From: Lathyrus oleraceus
Taxonomy: Eukaryota; Streptophyta; Magnoliopsida; Fabales; Fabaceae
Assembly (NCBI RefSeq): GCF_024323335.1
Contig: NC_066581.1
Location: 296,122,536 to 296,186,535 of the forward strand
Length of the DNA: 64,000 bases
Direction: 5' to 3'
In this document: positions 37,229-48,697 of the stretch, one piece after another
How positions within the stretch are numbered: the first letter of the stretch is position 1
Layout: each line of letters opens with the position of its first letter
The notes under the pieces: model-generated
What the model was told of the DNA's origin: nothing
Seen by the model: the letters and a program-made list of their open reading frames with translations, nothing else
The model's database searches: none
Made by a program: the position numbers and the translations under genes

Positions 37229-37297
37229 CAATATCAATTGAACTTGGGTGTTGATAAGGTGTAAACCATGATCCGCAAAAATGGATGATTGATATTG
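37229..37297 (+). other. Leader stem-loop of C
   Basis: CAATATCAAT (37229-37238) is exactly complementary to ATTGATATTG (37288-37297). Ogre-1 has the same stem with T-A in place of the outer C-G pair, and in two copies. Confidence 0.7.
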
Positions 37298-37456
37298 ACG
37301 ATGACTTGAGCCATCTCGTGACCTTTATGTGGTGTGACTTGCTTGATCCTTGAGTGTGTTTGTTGCATCCATGCATCCATGCATTCATCCACATTCACAT
37401 CATCAACAATAAGATTTTACAAGGAACTTAAAAGGTCTATTTGCAAATTTTCAAAC

Positions 37457-38554
37457 ATGGATAACCAAAGAAGGAATACAAAGAAGTACAGTTTCAGACA
37501 ACCCGACTTGAAAGAGTTAAGGAGTTTGACATCTTATGTATTAGAGCCCTTGGAATTCAAAGCTCTCCATGGGAAGCTTTTGTCTATTCTTTCTACCAAG
37601 GTGGATGAGGGTCTGATGAGTGTGTTGGTGCAGTTCTACGATCCTCTGTATCAGTGCTTCACTTTTCTGGATTTCCAGCTTTTGCCTACACTAGAGGAGT
37701 ATGCATATCATGTGGGTATACCTATTCTTGATCAGTTGTCGTTCAGTGGTTTAGAGAAGATCCCGTCTTCTCAAGAGATTGCTGACATGCTTCATGTGGA
37801 TGTATCTGACATTGTTGCCAATATGATTACCAAAGGTGGAATTCAAGGTCTCCCGTCTGATTTTCTGATTGCCAAAGCTACTTTGTTTGGGAAGGCGAGG
37901 AGTAAGGAAGCTTTTGAAGCCATATTTGTACTCCTCATCTATGGGCTAGTGTTATTCCCCAACATTGACAACTTCGTGGATGTGAACGCTATTAGGATTT
38001 TCTCTTCTCTTAATCCCGTTCTAACTCTGTTGGGTGACACTTATTTGTCTTTGCATATGAGGAATACAAAGGGTGGTGGTTCCATTGTGTGTTGTCTGCC
38101 TCTGTTGTACAAGTGGTTTATTTCGCACTTGCCTCAGACGCTTGCCTTCAAGGAGACTTATGTCTCTCACTAATGATGATATCTCTTGGTATAATCGTGT
38201 TTATGATGGCGTTCAGATTATTGAATCTTGTGGTGAATTCTCCAATGTACCTCTTCTTGGTACATGTGGTGGAATTAACTACAACCCTGCTTTGGCTTGC
38301 CGTCAGCTTGGGTTCCCCTTAAAGGATAAACCTAACAATATTTCATTGGAAGGCTTGTTCTTTCAAGAGGGTAAAGATCCCCAGAACTTGAAGGATAGGA
38401 TGGTCCGCGCCTGGCGTAAGGTTCATAAGAAAGGGAGGAATGAGCTTGGTCCAAAGAATTGTGTTGCTTTAGAACCTTACATCGCTTGGGTGAGGAAGAT
38501 AGCTCTTGAGTACCGCATGCCGTACGAATATCCGAGACCTACCCCTGTGGTTAT
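37457..38554 (+). pseudogene. C ORF1, frameshifted and cut by B
   Basis: It starts at ATG 37457 and matches Ogre-1 ORF1 closely (KKYSFRQPDLKELRSLTSYVLEP, QFYDPLYQCFTFLDFQLLP). Near 38150, 29 bp present in Ogre-1 are missing, with the repeat GAGA at both edges of the lost stretch; this shifts the frame, and the protein resumes in another frame (LMSLTNDDISWY onward). It has Lys-rich sequence where Ogre-1 has its nonsense codon. The gene ends at 38554, where LTR B begins, losing the coiled-coil C-terminus. Confidence 0.85.
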
Positions 38555-40464
38555 TGTAGTGGGGTATTCGTTACCACTAGAGATATTGACTAAATCCAAG
38601 GTAAATCATACAAGTCGAGTCGCCACCGCACTTCTATTTATCCAAAGGAATGGTTAGAAAGCGAACAAAAACCTAAAAGTTTTATCGAATAAAAAACTAG
38701 TAAAAATGTCAGAGATCTGGGTAAGGGGGTTGGTTATGCAATGGGAAGGTGTTAGACACCGAAAGCATCCTAGGTACTCCTAGGGAGCCCTTTTCACATT
38801 TGTTATAAGGTTGTTGTTTTTTTTCTTTTTTTGAAAATTTATTTGTGCAAACATGATTGAAGGGATGAGAAAAGAATATACAAATTTATTTACATTTTGT
38901 GTTTGAATGGATGAACCCATTGCCTACGTACCATCTTAAAAAAAGATTAGGATCAAAACCTCGTAGTTCGGGGTAAAAAAATTCAAAAAAAGGTTGGTGA
39001 ATTGATTGGTCCAAAAACCTTAAAGTCTTTTGTTATCAAAGGGAGAAAACTCAACCTAAAACCACAAATCCACCATGTGAGGATAGCTTCGACATAGTAG
39101 TGAGGGGTTAACCCTATAATAAGCATGGAAGACTCATTGTCCATCACTAAGGATAAAGGTGAGTATTATATCTACCTCAAGGATAATTCAAACCTAATAG
39201 CTAATGGTTATAAAAAAAAGGGTTTGATTAAGAAGGTGGCCATTGAAACCACAAAAAGTATTTGAATGGGTTATATTTACCAATTAAAAGTATTTACAAA
39301 AATATGGTTAAAGTGGATTAAAAGGTTCAATTTAGAATAAGTGTTATGTAAAATAAGTTTTGAAAATCAAAAGCATAAGGCTTAGGTTTCTAATGTTGAA
39401 AACAAAAGTTATTGTTTGCACAAAAAGTTTTGGCTTGGGTTAGAATGGGGGAAAAAGGGTTAAATTCCTAAACATACAAGAGATAAGGAAAAAGAAAATA
39501 AAACCACATTAGGAGTTCCCCTCTTGAGATCATATTGATGATCCAAATAGCTCCCATCCTTTGGAATAAGCAGTCACAAACAAATATCTCAAGCCATTAA
39601 GCACAGGTAATCGGAATAAACCTCCAGGGGGTATCCCACAAATAAAGTGGAACACCAGGCCATCTCTGCAAGAGTCATGTGATCCCTCACAAAAAAACTC
39701 AACAAACAGGTTAGAGAAACAAGATAGGGTAATCAAGGGTTGTCCCCAAATCAAAATGTAACCACATGAATCATGCCATTAAAATTCACAAAAAAGCTCA
39801 CAAAAAGCAACCAAGGGTAGGAGGCCTAAACCTCCTGTCAAACACATGCATCAAAAGGGTATCAAATTCACCCATAATACCTCATACCCTCAGATGATTC
39901 AAATTAAGAGCATAAAATTATGGGAATAAGGCAAACCTGATTGGAGAGCTTGATTGAAATTGAGTTGCACCCGTGAGGTTTACAAAACAATCTTTAGGGT
40001 TTATGTGAGGCAGAGGTGATTCTGTGCAGTTGAGTTCCCTTCAGGGTTTGGAGGCTGCTCTGAGTTCTCTGTTAGCTCTTCTCTCACTTTCTTTTTCCTG
40101 CCAGGGTAATAGGAATGGCATGTTCTTTTGTTTCACTGAAACTCTGAATTTATAACCTGGTTTTTGTGGACCTGTGGGCTCAAATGAGAGAGGCCCAAGT
40201 CCAAAAAAAAATTTGTTATATTTTATTTATTTATTATTTTATTTTATTTTATTTTTTTCGTTTATTTTTTTTTATTTTTTTTTTAGTAAACAAAAGTAAG
40301 AGAAACAATGATGTATAATTCAAGCATGCTTGGTGATCTCAAACCAATCATAAGGAGTCCCACCCAAAGGCAAAGGGAACCAAGATGCTCATGATCCTTG
40401 AGGCTATGCAAATGCAATGTTATGATGCCATGAGGGATCTTAGGGTCAAAATTGGGGTCTTACA
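38555..40464 (-). repeat. 3' LTR of element B (1910 bp)
   Basis: In element sense it runs from TGTAAGACCCCAATTTTGACCC to CCCCACTACA. Its two ends match the Ogre-1 LTR, but the middle is about 3.5 kb shorter and contains T/A-rich runs (40200-40300). It keeps the partial primer-site copy (38617-38625), the hairpin pair CTACG/CGTAG (38924-38928 with 38962-38966) and a TATA-like GGTTATAAATT (40147-40157). I see no gene in it. Confidence 0.85.
40147..40157 (-). promoter_or_regulatory. TATA-like box of LTR B
   Basis: GGTTATAAATT in element sense, about 310 bp from the LTR start, compared with more than 1 kb in the longer LTRs. Confidence 0.45.
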
Positions 40465-40648
40465 GATGCCCCTATTTAAGGTCATTCTAGCCGGAGAAGT
40501 GAAGGTTAAAATCTTCGTCTCGACGAGGTAGAATGGGCTTAAATAATAACAAAGAGACAAATTTTGGTCCCTAAGAGACCTCATGATGCAGATGTATGTA
40601 TGCAAATAGTACGAACTCTGTGGGGATATGTGTCCACAAAGAAGAAAA
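40465..40648 (-). mobile_element. B internal region, left part
   Basis: Just inside the LTR is the purine tract AATAGGGGCATC in element sense, nearly the same as in Ogre A. The following 170 bp are 3' UTR without a gene. Ogre A interrupts B here, after GAAAA (40644-40648). B resumes at 63863. Confidence 0.8.
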
Positions 40649-40968
40649 TGTCGCATCCGCGAAAAATAACCGGCGGGCTAAAACAAAAAAACAAACAGAG
40701 CCGCCACTGCGCGTTATTTATCCCAAGATAGGGAAAGGAAACGCTCAGAGAAACCTGGAAAAAGCATGGTCTCGCGACCAAAGAGAAAGGGTAAGGGAGT
40801 CGGTTACGCAAGGAGAAGGTATTAGCACCCCTCACGTCCGTCGTACTCGACGGGATCCACGCTCTAAGAAAAGAAAAGGTTGCTAAAACACCACACCCAC
40901 ACACGCACCGAAGACAACACAGATGGGGTTAAGAGGAAGAGAGCTCGATAGGACGTCGCATCCTATGC

Positions 40969-41271
40969 CTACGTATCTCGTCTGGAACGAGAATCATAGC
41001 TGCCGTAGTTCGGCTCACGCACGCCAAACAAGACACACACACCCACAGGCAAACCTGGAACCCGAATGCCAATCGCTGGACTTACATCGATTTCCGAACC
41101 AAACAAACACAATCAAGATACGGACAACCAATCGTTGGGCTTACATCCATATCCTGACACACAAGAAGATTAACAAGCAAACGCACACAAAAAGAAAAAA
41201 AGTGCCCGGAGAGACCTCGCACGGTCTCCTGCCTACATACCTCGTTTGGAACGAGGATCAGGGCGATGTAG
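40969..41271. promoter_or_regulatory. Two copies of the conserved LTR hairpin, Ogre A 3' LTR
   Basis: Copy 1 pairs CTACG (40969-40973) with CGTAG (41004-41008), and TCTCGT with ACGAGA inside. Copy 2 pairs CTACA (41233-41237) with TGTAG (41267-41271), and CCTCGT with ACGAGG inside. Differences between the copies occur as matched pairs. The 5' LTR repeats both at 59326-59365 and 59590-59628. Confidence 0.65.
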
Positions 41272-44243
41272 TTCCCCTGAAAGGGAAAGAAATTCTAGCC
41301 AGAAACCAAGGGGAGACACACTACCAGGGAGCTGGACTCGAGCCTAGTGTTATCATGCATCATTGCCCTATGTTATGGTTTCTACCTACTTGCACAACAG
41401 CAAGCTAATCCTAACCAGGAAGAACAAGCATGCAAGCATCAATCAAAATAAAACAAACATTTCAAGCAAATATTCACAAAGCACACACTATATCCAGTCA
41501 AGTGAGGCTCAAACAAGGGTGGACTGCCAAGGCAAGTCAACTGTACAGGGTATCGTTCGCTCTTAACCTTGCCATTGAGAGGCTAAGGTGAAGCAGATGA
41601 AAGGTGAGTGAAGATTAAACTTCACAGCTCTTATCCCTGATCAGGGAGAGCTTCAGACAAAGGAGCGTGGGTCCAGAATGGAGGGACCCTTCTACGCTCA
41701 AGACTCTGACACAACTGTGCAACAGCACAAGATCTTGGGTTTGTGTCCCAATGCATCAACACAGTGGTGTGAGCAGAGGGACGACTCAACAGAATAGCGG
41801 GGGATAGATTGCATATCCCTTGGGTTCCGCCAATTGCCTCATAGAGGTCTTCACCTGCTTGGCACAAAAGTAAACAATCACAGACATCGCCTCTTAAGGA
41901 GGACTTCAGACAGTTGCCTGGCTAAATAACAAGCCAGGTCTTCCAGACTACATGGAGACAAGAGAGTCTACCTCAACTGGTTTATACAACCAAGCAGCAG
42001 CAAGCAAGTTCTTAAAGAACTGTAAGCGACTAAATGTACCTGAAATCAATCAAGTATCATCAGTACTCAGACAAACCAACAGTAAACAGCAAATGTTAAA
42101 CAGTCAATTTGTACAGTCAACACAAGTTAATGCACACAAGTGCAAGCCATGAGCTCAAGCTCAAGCATCAAACCCTACAACACAAAACGAATGTTAGTTT
42201 ACAACATCAAACAATCTCAATTTACAACTTGAATTTTTCTCCTTAAGCCTTTTGCACTTTTAACCTGAAAATCCAAACCAAATGTGAGAAACAAGACCAC
42301 TAGGCCAAGCCTAGGGTCCAAAGGGGATAAAAAATCCTAAACAGCAAGTGAAAATTATCCAAACTCACATTCAAACAAATCAAAAGCAAATGCAATTGGT
42401 CCCATGATCATATTAATCACCATTATCATTTTATGACCTAAAAGGTACAAACTAGGCAATGTGCAACCTCAAAGGACCAAACAGAACTATCTCAATCAAA
42501 AGCATACCAAAACAATTCAATTAATTCCACAAAAATTCACACCTAAACAGGACACATTCAATGGATAGCATGTCAAATTTTAGCTCAATTGGACAAAATA
42601 AAGTAGGTCAATGAAAATCAAGAAGTCCAGACACATTTATACAAGCCAATTCAAGGCATCAACACAAGCATCAACTTCCATAAATCATAAAACAGTGACA
42701 ACAATTAAGAAATGAATGGGATCAAAACCACAATGTCCTAAAATGTGCCTACAATCCACATACAAAATTTCACATTCATCCAGTACAATATGAGAATTTC
42801 ACAAACAAAATACAATCATGTGTCACACAATGTCACCAAATGATCCAACAGAGAAGAAAATTATCAATCAAATAGAAAATGATATCAAAAATTCCAGAAA
42901 ACATCACATGTGATTTCAACATACAAATGATCATCCACACAAAATTTCAGCTCAAATCAACATCCCTAAGCATTTTAAATAAAATCATGAAGTTGACCTA
43001 GCTTGGTGTGACACAAATTGTCACACCTCTAATCAAAAATTCATATCTAATCAACCAAGTATCCAAAAATCACAAACTCTACATGAAAATCACCATCAAC
43101 ATGTCCAGAACAAGCACAAAAAATTTCATTCATTTATTTGAAGGCATCATCATTTCATGAGAGATATGGCATGGTATGTGCAAATGTGACAATATCAAGC
43201 AATCCCTAAGCCAATTAATTTTCTACACATGAAAAAATTCCACAAAAATCATGATTAAATTCTACACATCACAAGGAATATCATGCAAAAAATCTCACTC
43301 AAATTGGATGAAAAATGAGTTCTCTATGAATTTTACAAGATCATGGCATCAAATGAAAAAGAAATTGCAAAAGAAATTGAAATAATATAGTAATTAAATA
43401 GGACAATGGCAAAGTTATAATATTAAAGCGTCTGGCCAAAACGACGCCGCTTCAATTAGAAGCGTTGGCAAGCGCTGATAGGCTAAGGCACACGGGAAAC
43501 ACTTTTTGAAAGCCAGGCCAACGAAATTCAGATCAAAACACGCATTCTGCACTGTCTTCATCGTTCACCAACAACAACATTTCCAGAAAAATCGAAAATA
43601 CACAAATCTCAACCAAATGCAACAAATCATACATCATCGTGACCGTCTTAACATGTACATGACGAATATGCAAAGCAATTAACCTAACTCTCACTGTAGC
43701 GACGGGATCGATCAAGAAAAGAAACGAGCACCAAACTTCAAATCGATATATATCTCTCTACGCTTAACCAAATCACAAACCACGAATATCATGTTAATCT
43801 ACGTTGGAAGACCTACAAAACGCACATAACAATTCACGCAATAATGAGATTCGAAAAAACACCTGGTGATTATGGCAGTGCTTGATCTTGATGATTCACG
43901 ATGCCAAAGCCAAAACAGATGTAGCACAAGGTTCAGGAAGGTGAATGGAGTGACCAGCTAAGCTCAATGTTGCTTCAATTGGAAGAAATCTCAAAACTCC
44001 ATTGTTGTGCAAACCTTGAACAGTCTTGATTCTTGGAGCTTTTGGCAATGATATAGCAAAACAGATCTTCAAAAAGGTTTGTGGAAGACGAATCAAAAAG
44101 AATCAAGCAATTTGATTGAGAATTGGTGAAGAAATCTTGAAAAAAAGTGATGAAGCTTTTGAGAGAATTTTGAGAAAATGGAGGGAAAGTTTGTTACAAT
44201 TCTTGGAATGTGCAATGTGATTAGCATTTTCTGTTACAGTTAA

Positions 44244-44254
44244 CCATTTATACC
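44244..44254 (-). promoter_or_regulatory. TATA-like box, Ogre A 3' LTR
   Basis: GGTATAAATGG in element sense. The identical box in the 5' LTR is at 62601-62611. Confidence 0.5.
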
Positions 44255-45506
44255 TCACACTAATCCATCTCTTAATCTCAATTATCCAAAATTTGGAAGA
44301 TTAGTGTAATTGCATTTTTAGGTGCTATGTCAAAAATGACCTTGCCAAATATTGCAATGTGACAGCTCATGACAGTTCACACAACTTCTAAATGGTATTT
44401 GGAGTGTGTTGGAATGGTTCTCATGTTCAAATTCCAAGTATTGCTCAAAATCACATATTCACACCAAAAATGCACTTAAGTCCACTTGAAATTTGACTTT
44501 TTGCATTGACCATTTTTTATGAATTTGGACCATACACCATGAAAGTACATGTAAAATGGAGTTTGCTCACAAAAAGATCACCCAAATTGGACATTCCATG
44601 TGAAAGTTATGCCACTTTGATTATAGGCATTTTTGGAAAATGAATGGACCATAACTTGTCAACCATACATGGGAATTTCAAGTTCTTGGACTTTTTGGAA
44701 AGGTAAGATCAAGATCTACAACTTTCATGTTGGACAAATTTTCATTTGAAGCTTTTTTGGACACGTAATTTTGTGGTGAAAAACTTTCCATTTTTGGAAA
44801 CTTCCATTACAAGTCACTTTCTATTTTTGGCAATTTTTCTCCTGACTTTATTTTCTTCATTCTTGAGCTTTGACATGTCAAATGAAACTTGTTTCAACAT
44901 GAATGAAGTGTATCCAACTCTCTCCCACCTCCAAATCCATAAAATCAAGCACAGTTGACCACAGTTGACTTTTTTTCAACTGATAGATGAATTTGGCCAT
45001 GCACTGATCCACTTGAGCCCCAATCCTCTGATGAAATGGCTCAAGGATGAAACCCTAGCCTCCATAAGCTCAATATAGTCACATAATGATCCCCATATCC
45101 ATTATAGACCCCATCTCCTTCACAAGCCCTGATTGGCCCAATGCAACTGATTAGGGTTGACCAGTGGTCAAAACCCTAATCTCAAGGTGTATGATCAATC
45201 ACTTGAATCTCTTGGTGATAACAAGACCATGATGATGATGATGTGTCATTGCAACCAAGATGTAAACCAATCTCCTTGAGAACCATGAAACCCTAATTTG
45301 GACCACCACCCTCAGACAGTTAATGATCCAGTCCAATGAAACCCTAGCTTGCATCATGAACTCTTCATCTTCTGACCAAGACTTAGGAGGATGATTGGCA
45401 CAATGTAACCACATGATATGCAATATGCAATGACTAATGACCTAAAAATGATATGCAATATGTTAAGCCAGTCCCAAGAGAGGAGGGCAAATTTTGAGGT
45501 ATTACA

Positions 45507-45518
45507 GCTGCCCCTATT
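45507..45518 (-). other. Polypurine tract of Ogre A
   Basis: AATAGGGGCAGC in element sense abuts the 3' LTR and would prime second-strand synthesis. B has a near-identical tract. Confidence 0.75.
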
Positions 45519-45827
45519 CAATCCACTGTGAACCTGTCGATATGAATAGCCTCGGCTTTCAGATGATCAGGATGAAGAGTGATTGAATACCAAGAACAGA
45601 CGAACAATTTGCACTCTGATGGGAAAATAATTAACAACGCCTGTCGGAATCGGCGAAGAACACAATCTCGAAGAATCCGTCCGGTACGGAAAAGCCGGCC
45701 TGATCACCGAAACAACAACATCGACCTGGATACCACAATAAATGGTAACGCAGGGATAACCATGGCCTGAACACCACACATCCGCTGGGGATTATATTTC
45801 TTCTCTTTCTTCTTTTTTAAGCTTTTC

Positions 45828-46400
45828 TTGAACCCCGAAATTTTCTTTTTCACAAATGATCCCCGATCACTGCATTTGAACCCTGTTCTCCTGTTTGCCG
45901 AAATAATGAATCCCAATCTCCAGAAAACACCTCGTGTCCCCTTTTCTCAATTTGAACCCCAGTCGCCTGACGATAACTTACGATCGCCATTGTGAACCCC
46001 GATCTCCAGAAAATGCCGCAACATCTCCCTTTCTCCGTGTGAACCCCGCTCTCCAGAAAATGCCTCAACATTTCCCTTTCTCCGTTTGAACCCCGCTCTC
46101 CAATTTCTCGTGATAATTCCGCTGGCAATGTCGGAAATAACACCAAAATACCACTCTGAGGGCGACATATCAGAGGGTAAACCTTCACAAAAGGAAGGTA
46201 ATATGTGCATCTCTTCATCCGAAGACACCTATAACGACCTCCATTGGCATCCGCCAAAGTCTAAGGTGACACATGAACAGAAGATAATCCTGAGGACCTC
46301 ATCCTGGATATAATCTCCAACTCCAATCTCCATATGAACCCCGCTCTCCAGAAAATGTCTCAACACTTCCTTTTTTCCGTTTGAACCCCAGAATCGCGCT
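45828..46400 (-). repeat. TGAACCCC-type minisatellite, Ogre A 3' UTR
   Basis: Irregular units of about 46-60 bp open with TGAACCCCGCTCTCCAGAAA and close with CCCTTTCTCCGTTT on the plus strand. The clearest copies are near 45991, 46039, 46087 and 46336. An insertion of unrelated sequence (46115-46310) splits the array. Confidence 0.8.
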
Positions 46401-46439
46401 GATCGCGTAACGTCCTTCGATTTTACTTCCATCTCCGTC

Positions 46440-46750
46440 CGACGGAAAAACTTCCTCCAGTATCGCACTACTGGGGGAACATTGCTGATCTGACATCACG
46501 ATGCTAAACTCCTCAGAGTAACATCTTCACCATTCGGCGAAACAAAATTTCAAGCGGTAACCACGGCTTGAACTGTGCTGATCACATAACACTTCCCATC
46601 TCTGCTTGACGGAAAAATTCCTCCAATATCGCACTACTGGGGAATACCTCTGATTAAAACCACGATGCTAGACTCCTCGGAGTAACATCTTGCTTTGCAA
46701 ATAAAATCACCTCTCAAACAGTAACCACAGTTTGAAACTAGCTTTATGCT
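46440..46750 (-). repeat. 167 bp duplication, Ogre A 3' UTR
   Basis: GGAAAAA(C)TTCCTCCA(A/G)TATCGCACTACTGGGG occurs at 46444 and 46611, each followed by a related ACGATGCTA(A/G)ACTCCTC block and a GTAACCAC block. Confidence 0.8.
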
Positions 46751-46869
46751 TGCAACATGATGCATGATTGTTTTTTTCTGCGTGATGCTCCATAATCATG
46801 GAAATGCTACGCGATTTATTATTTTTCTATGCAACATGCTATGCTATTTTTTTCATGATGAATGCATAA

Positions 46870-47520
46870 AAACGTCCCCCTCAAGGGATTCTGTTGGGGA
46901 GCACGAGACACTCCGTTGAGGAACTTGTCAATACTCCGATCTCCACCCCGCTGGGGAATAGCACTGATGCTGCTGGGAAAAGGTAACCCTTGCTGGGGAG
47001 GAACCTCCTTTGCACCCAATCCGCTCGGGAAACTGCTGGGGATAAGAACCACCAACACTCTGTGGGGATACAACAGTCTTCGACTTGCTGGGGATATCAA
47101 TCCCGACTCTGCTTGGAGAACCCTCACAGATACCTGTCGACTTCACCGGGGAAATGCTCACAAATAGCCTTGCTAGAGAAACAGCAACCTCCAGGCCTGG
47201 CTACTGGGGAAGCATCGATCTAAAACCTGCCGGGGATAACCATCCTGACCCTGCTAGGGGAAACGAATGCTACTCCGCTGGGAACAACCCATCCAATCCA
47301 CACGTAGGATACATTGCTGGAGATATATTTCATTGAAACCCGCTCCACTCAGGGAATAGCGACCTTCAGGCCTGGCTGCTGAGGAAACACCGTTTTAAAC
47401 CTGCCGGGGATAACCATTCTGACTCAGCTAGGGGATCCACAGACCTTGGATCTGCTGGGGAGTTAGTCCTCACAACTCTGCTTGGGGACTTAGCTGGGGA
47501 AATGAGAAAAGTTGATACAG
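46870..47520. repeat. CTGCTGGGGA minisatellite, Ogre A 3' UTR
   Basis: More than a dozen short degenerate units on the plus strand are centred on GACTCTGCTGGGGA. Clear units include CGACTTGCTGGGGATA (47081-47096) and CGACTCTGCTTGGAGA (47104-47119). They resemble the primer binding site (58985-59002) but in inverted orientation, as in Ogre-1. Confidence 0.8.
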
Positions 47521-47669
47521 AACACCCGTCGACTTGTCGATCCATGGTATCCACCTCCCAATCTCGTATCAGCTTTCCACTTTTGAGAACTCCCAGACTC
47601 GTCTGGACCTTTTCTGCTCCATCATCTTGTACTCCCAACCGCTCCGCGCTCGACGGAGAGCGAACTCCT

Positions 47670-47945
47670 AGGGATTATACAGACTTTTCAATTTCCCGAC
47701 TTTGAAGAGTCTTCTTGATTAATTCCAAGGGTCGTCGGACGTGTCTTGGCGTCTTCTCGTCATCCCTTCATATTCATTCGTCCCTGATCGGACACTGTGG
47801 GGAATTTCTACAGACTTTCCAATCTTCCGATTTTGAAGAGTCTTCTTGATTAATTCCAAAGATCGTCGTACGTCTCAACGTCTCTTCATCGTCCCTCGTC
47901 CCTGATTGGACTCCATGGGGATTTCTTTTCAACAGCTTCCACCAC
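47670..47945 (-). repeat. 131 bp duplication, Ogre A 3' UTR
   Basis: TTTGAAGAGTCTTCTTGATT starts at 47701 and 47832, with related flanks (ACAGACTTTC before; CGTCCCTGAT(C/T)GGAC after). Confidence 0.8.
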
Positions 47946-48489
47946 AACCTGCAAGCGAGTGAAAAATATCTAACAGTTCCTGCAAAACAGATCGTTAGAT
48001 AAAACCGTGCCCCAGGCGTGTCAAGATTTCAACACTCGGGTCACTCAACCTTCCGAATAAGATTTCAAGCTTTCAATCTTATAAACATGCATTGGAAGGG
48101 ACCTATATGTTTTAAAATGCAAGATTCTTTATCAAAATAATTGGATGTTTTTGCAATCAAAGCAGTAATGAAAACAAAAAACCAAAATTATTTGACTGAA
48201 TATGCATTTTATTGATTGAAAATTGTGTGGCTCATGAATGAGCAATACAAAGGAAACAATTCCTGAAAAGAGGTAATTGCGCACAAAAGGAAAAATCTAT
48301 CCTAATGGCAATGTGAAACCCGCGATCTCATCGAGTTCCAACTCGGTTACACCCCATATGTCCTCTGACTCTCCATGCTTTCTGCCTTCCGAACAATACG
48401 ATTCCAATTGATCCCTACCGGGTATTATCCATGATGCTTTAACCAAAGCGAAAACGATCATGCTGGACGCAGTTGTTCGTTTCAATCCC

Positions 48490-48697
48490 TCTTTTGCCCG
48501 GACCGCCCTTTCGGGTTTTCAGTCCACCGGGATACCCCTTTTTGCCCAAGTCACCTTTTCAGGTTTTCAACTTGCCGGGTGTACAATTTTTCTTTTTTAT
48601 CCCTAATTTTTGCCCGAACCTTTCTTTCTGTTTTTTGGTTCGCCGGGATGCCCATTTTTGCCTGGACTATTTTATTCTTTTCGTCCAGCGGGTCTCT
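48490..48697 (-). repeat. About 60 bp tandem units behind integrase, Ogre A
   Basis: About four diverged units of the form TTTTTGCCC...CCTTTCGGGTTTTC...CCGGGATG are the counterpart of 1303-1490 in Ogre-1. Confidence 0.75.

Larger units (their letters stand above)
36665..38554 (+). mobile_element. C: 5' fragment of a plus-strand Ogre (leader and ORF1)
   Basis: The sequence is the approximate reverse complement of the Ogre-1 leader and ORF1 (8767-11200), so C belongs to the same subfamily. Its 5' LTR and primer site are missing at the junction with D (about 36665). Its right side is cut by the LTR of B at 38555. The rest of C would lie past the right end of the window. Confidence 0.85.
40649..45506 (-). 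repeat. 3' LTR of Ogre A
   Basis: In element sense it starts TGTAATACCTC and ends GGATGCGACA. It carries a TATA-like GGTATAAATGG (44244-44254), two hairpins (40969-41008 and 41233-41271) and a partial primer-site copy TGGCGGCTCTG (40696-40706). The short open frames in both strands recur unchanged in the other LTR and have no recognisable domain. Confidence 0.96.
45519..48697 (-). other. Ogre A 3' UTR (3.2 kb) with several tandem repeats
   Basis: No gene is supported between the integrase stop and the polypurine tract. The region holds five unrelated repeat families, listed separately, with some unique spacer (45519-45827 and 47945-48489). Extra-long, hypervariable 3' UTRs are established for Ogre-type elements and have been proposed as a source of satellite DNA. 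Confidence 0.85.

Noticed and set aside
40596..41408. Plus-strand frames of 96 and 161 codons, repeated at 58956-59765
   Set aside because: They fall in both LTRs of Ogre A at equal positions; identity reflects LTR duplication, and no domain or start context supports a gene.
46819..47336. Several overlapping frames of 77-102 codons on both strands
   Set aside because: Produced by the CTGCTGGGGA minisatellite; many mutually overlapping frames with Pro/Ser-rich repeats are typical of repeats.
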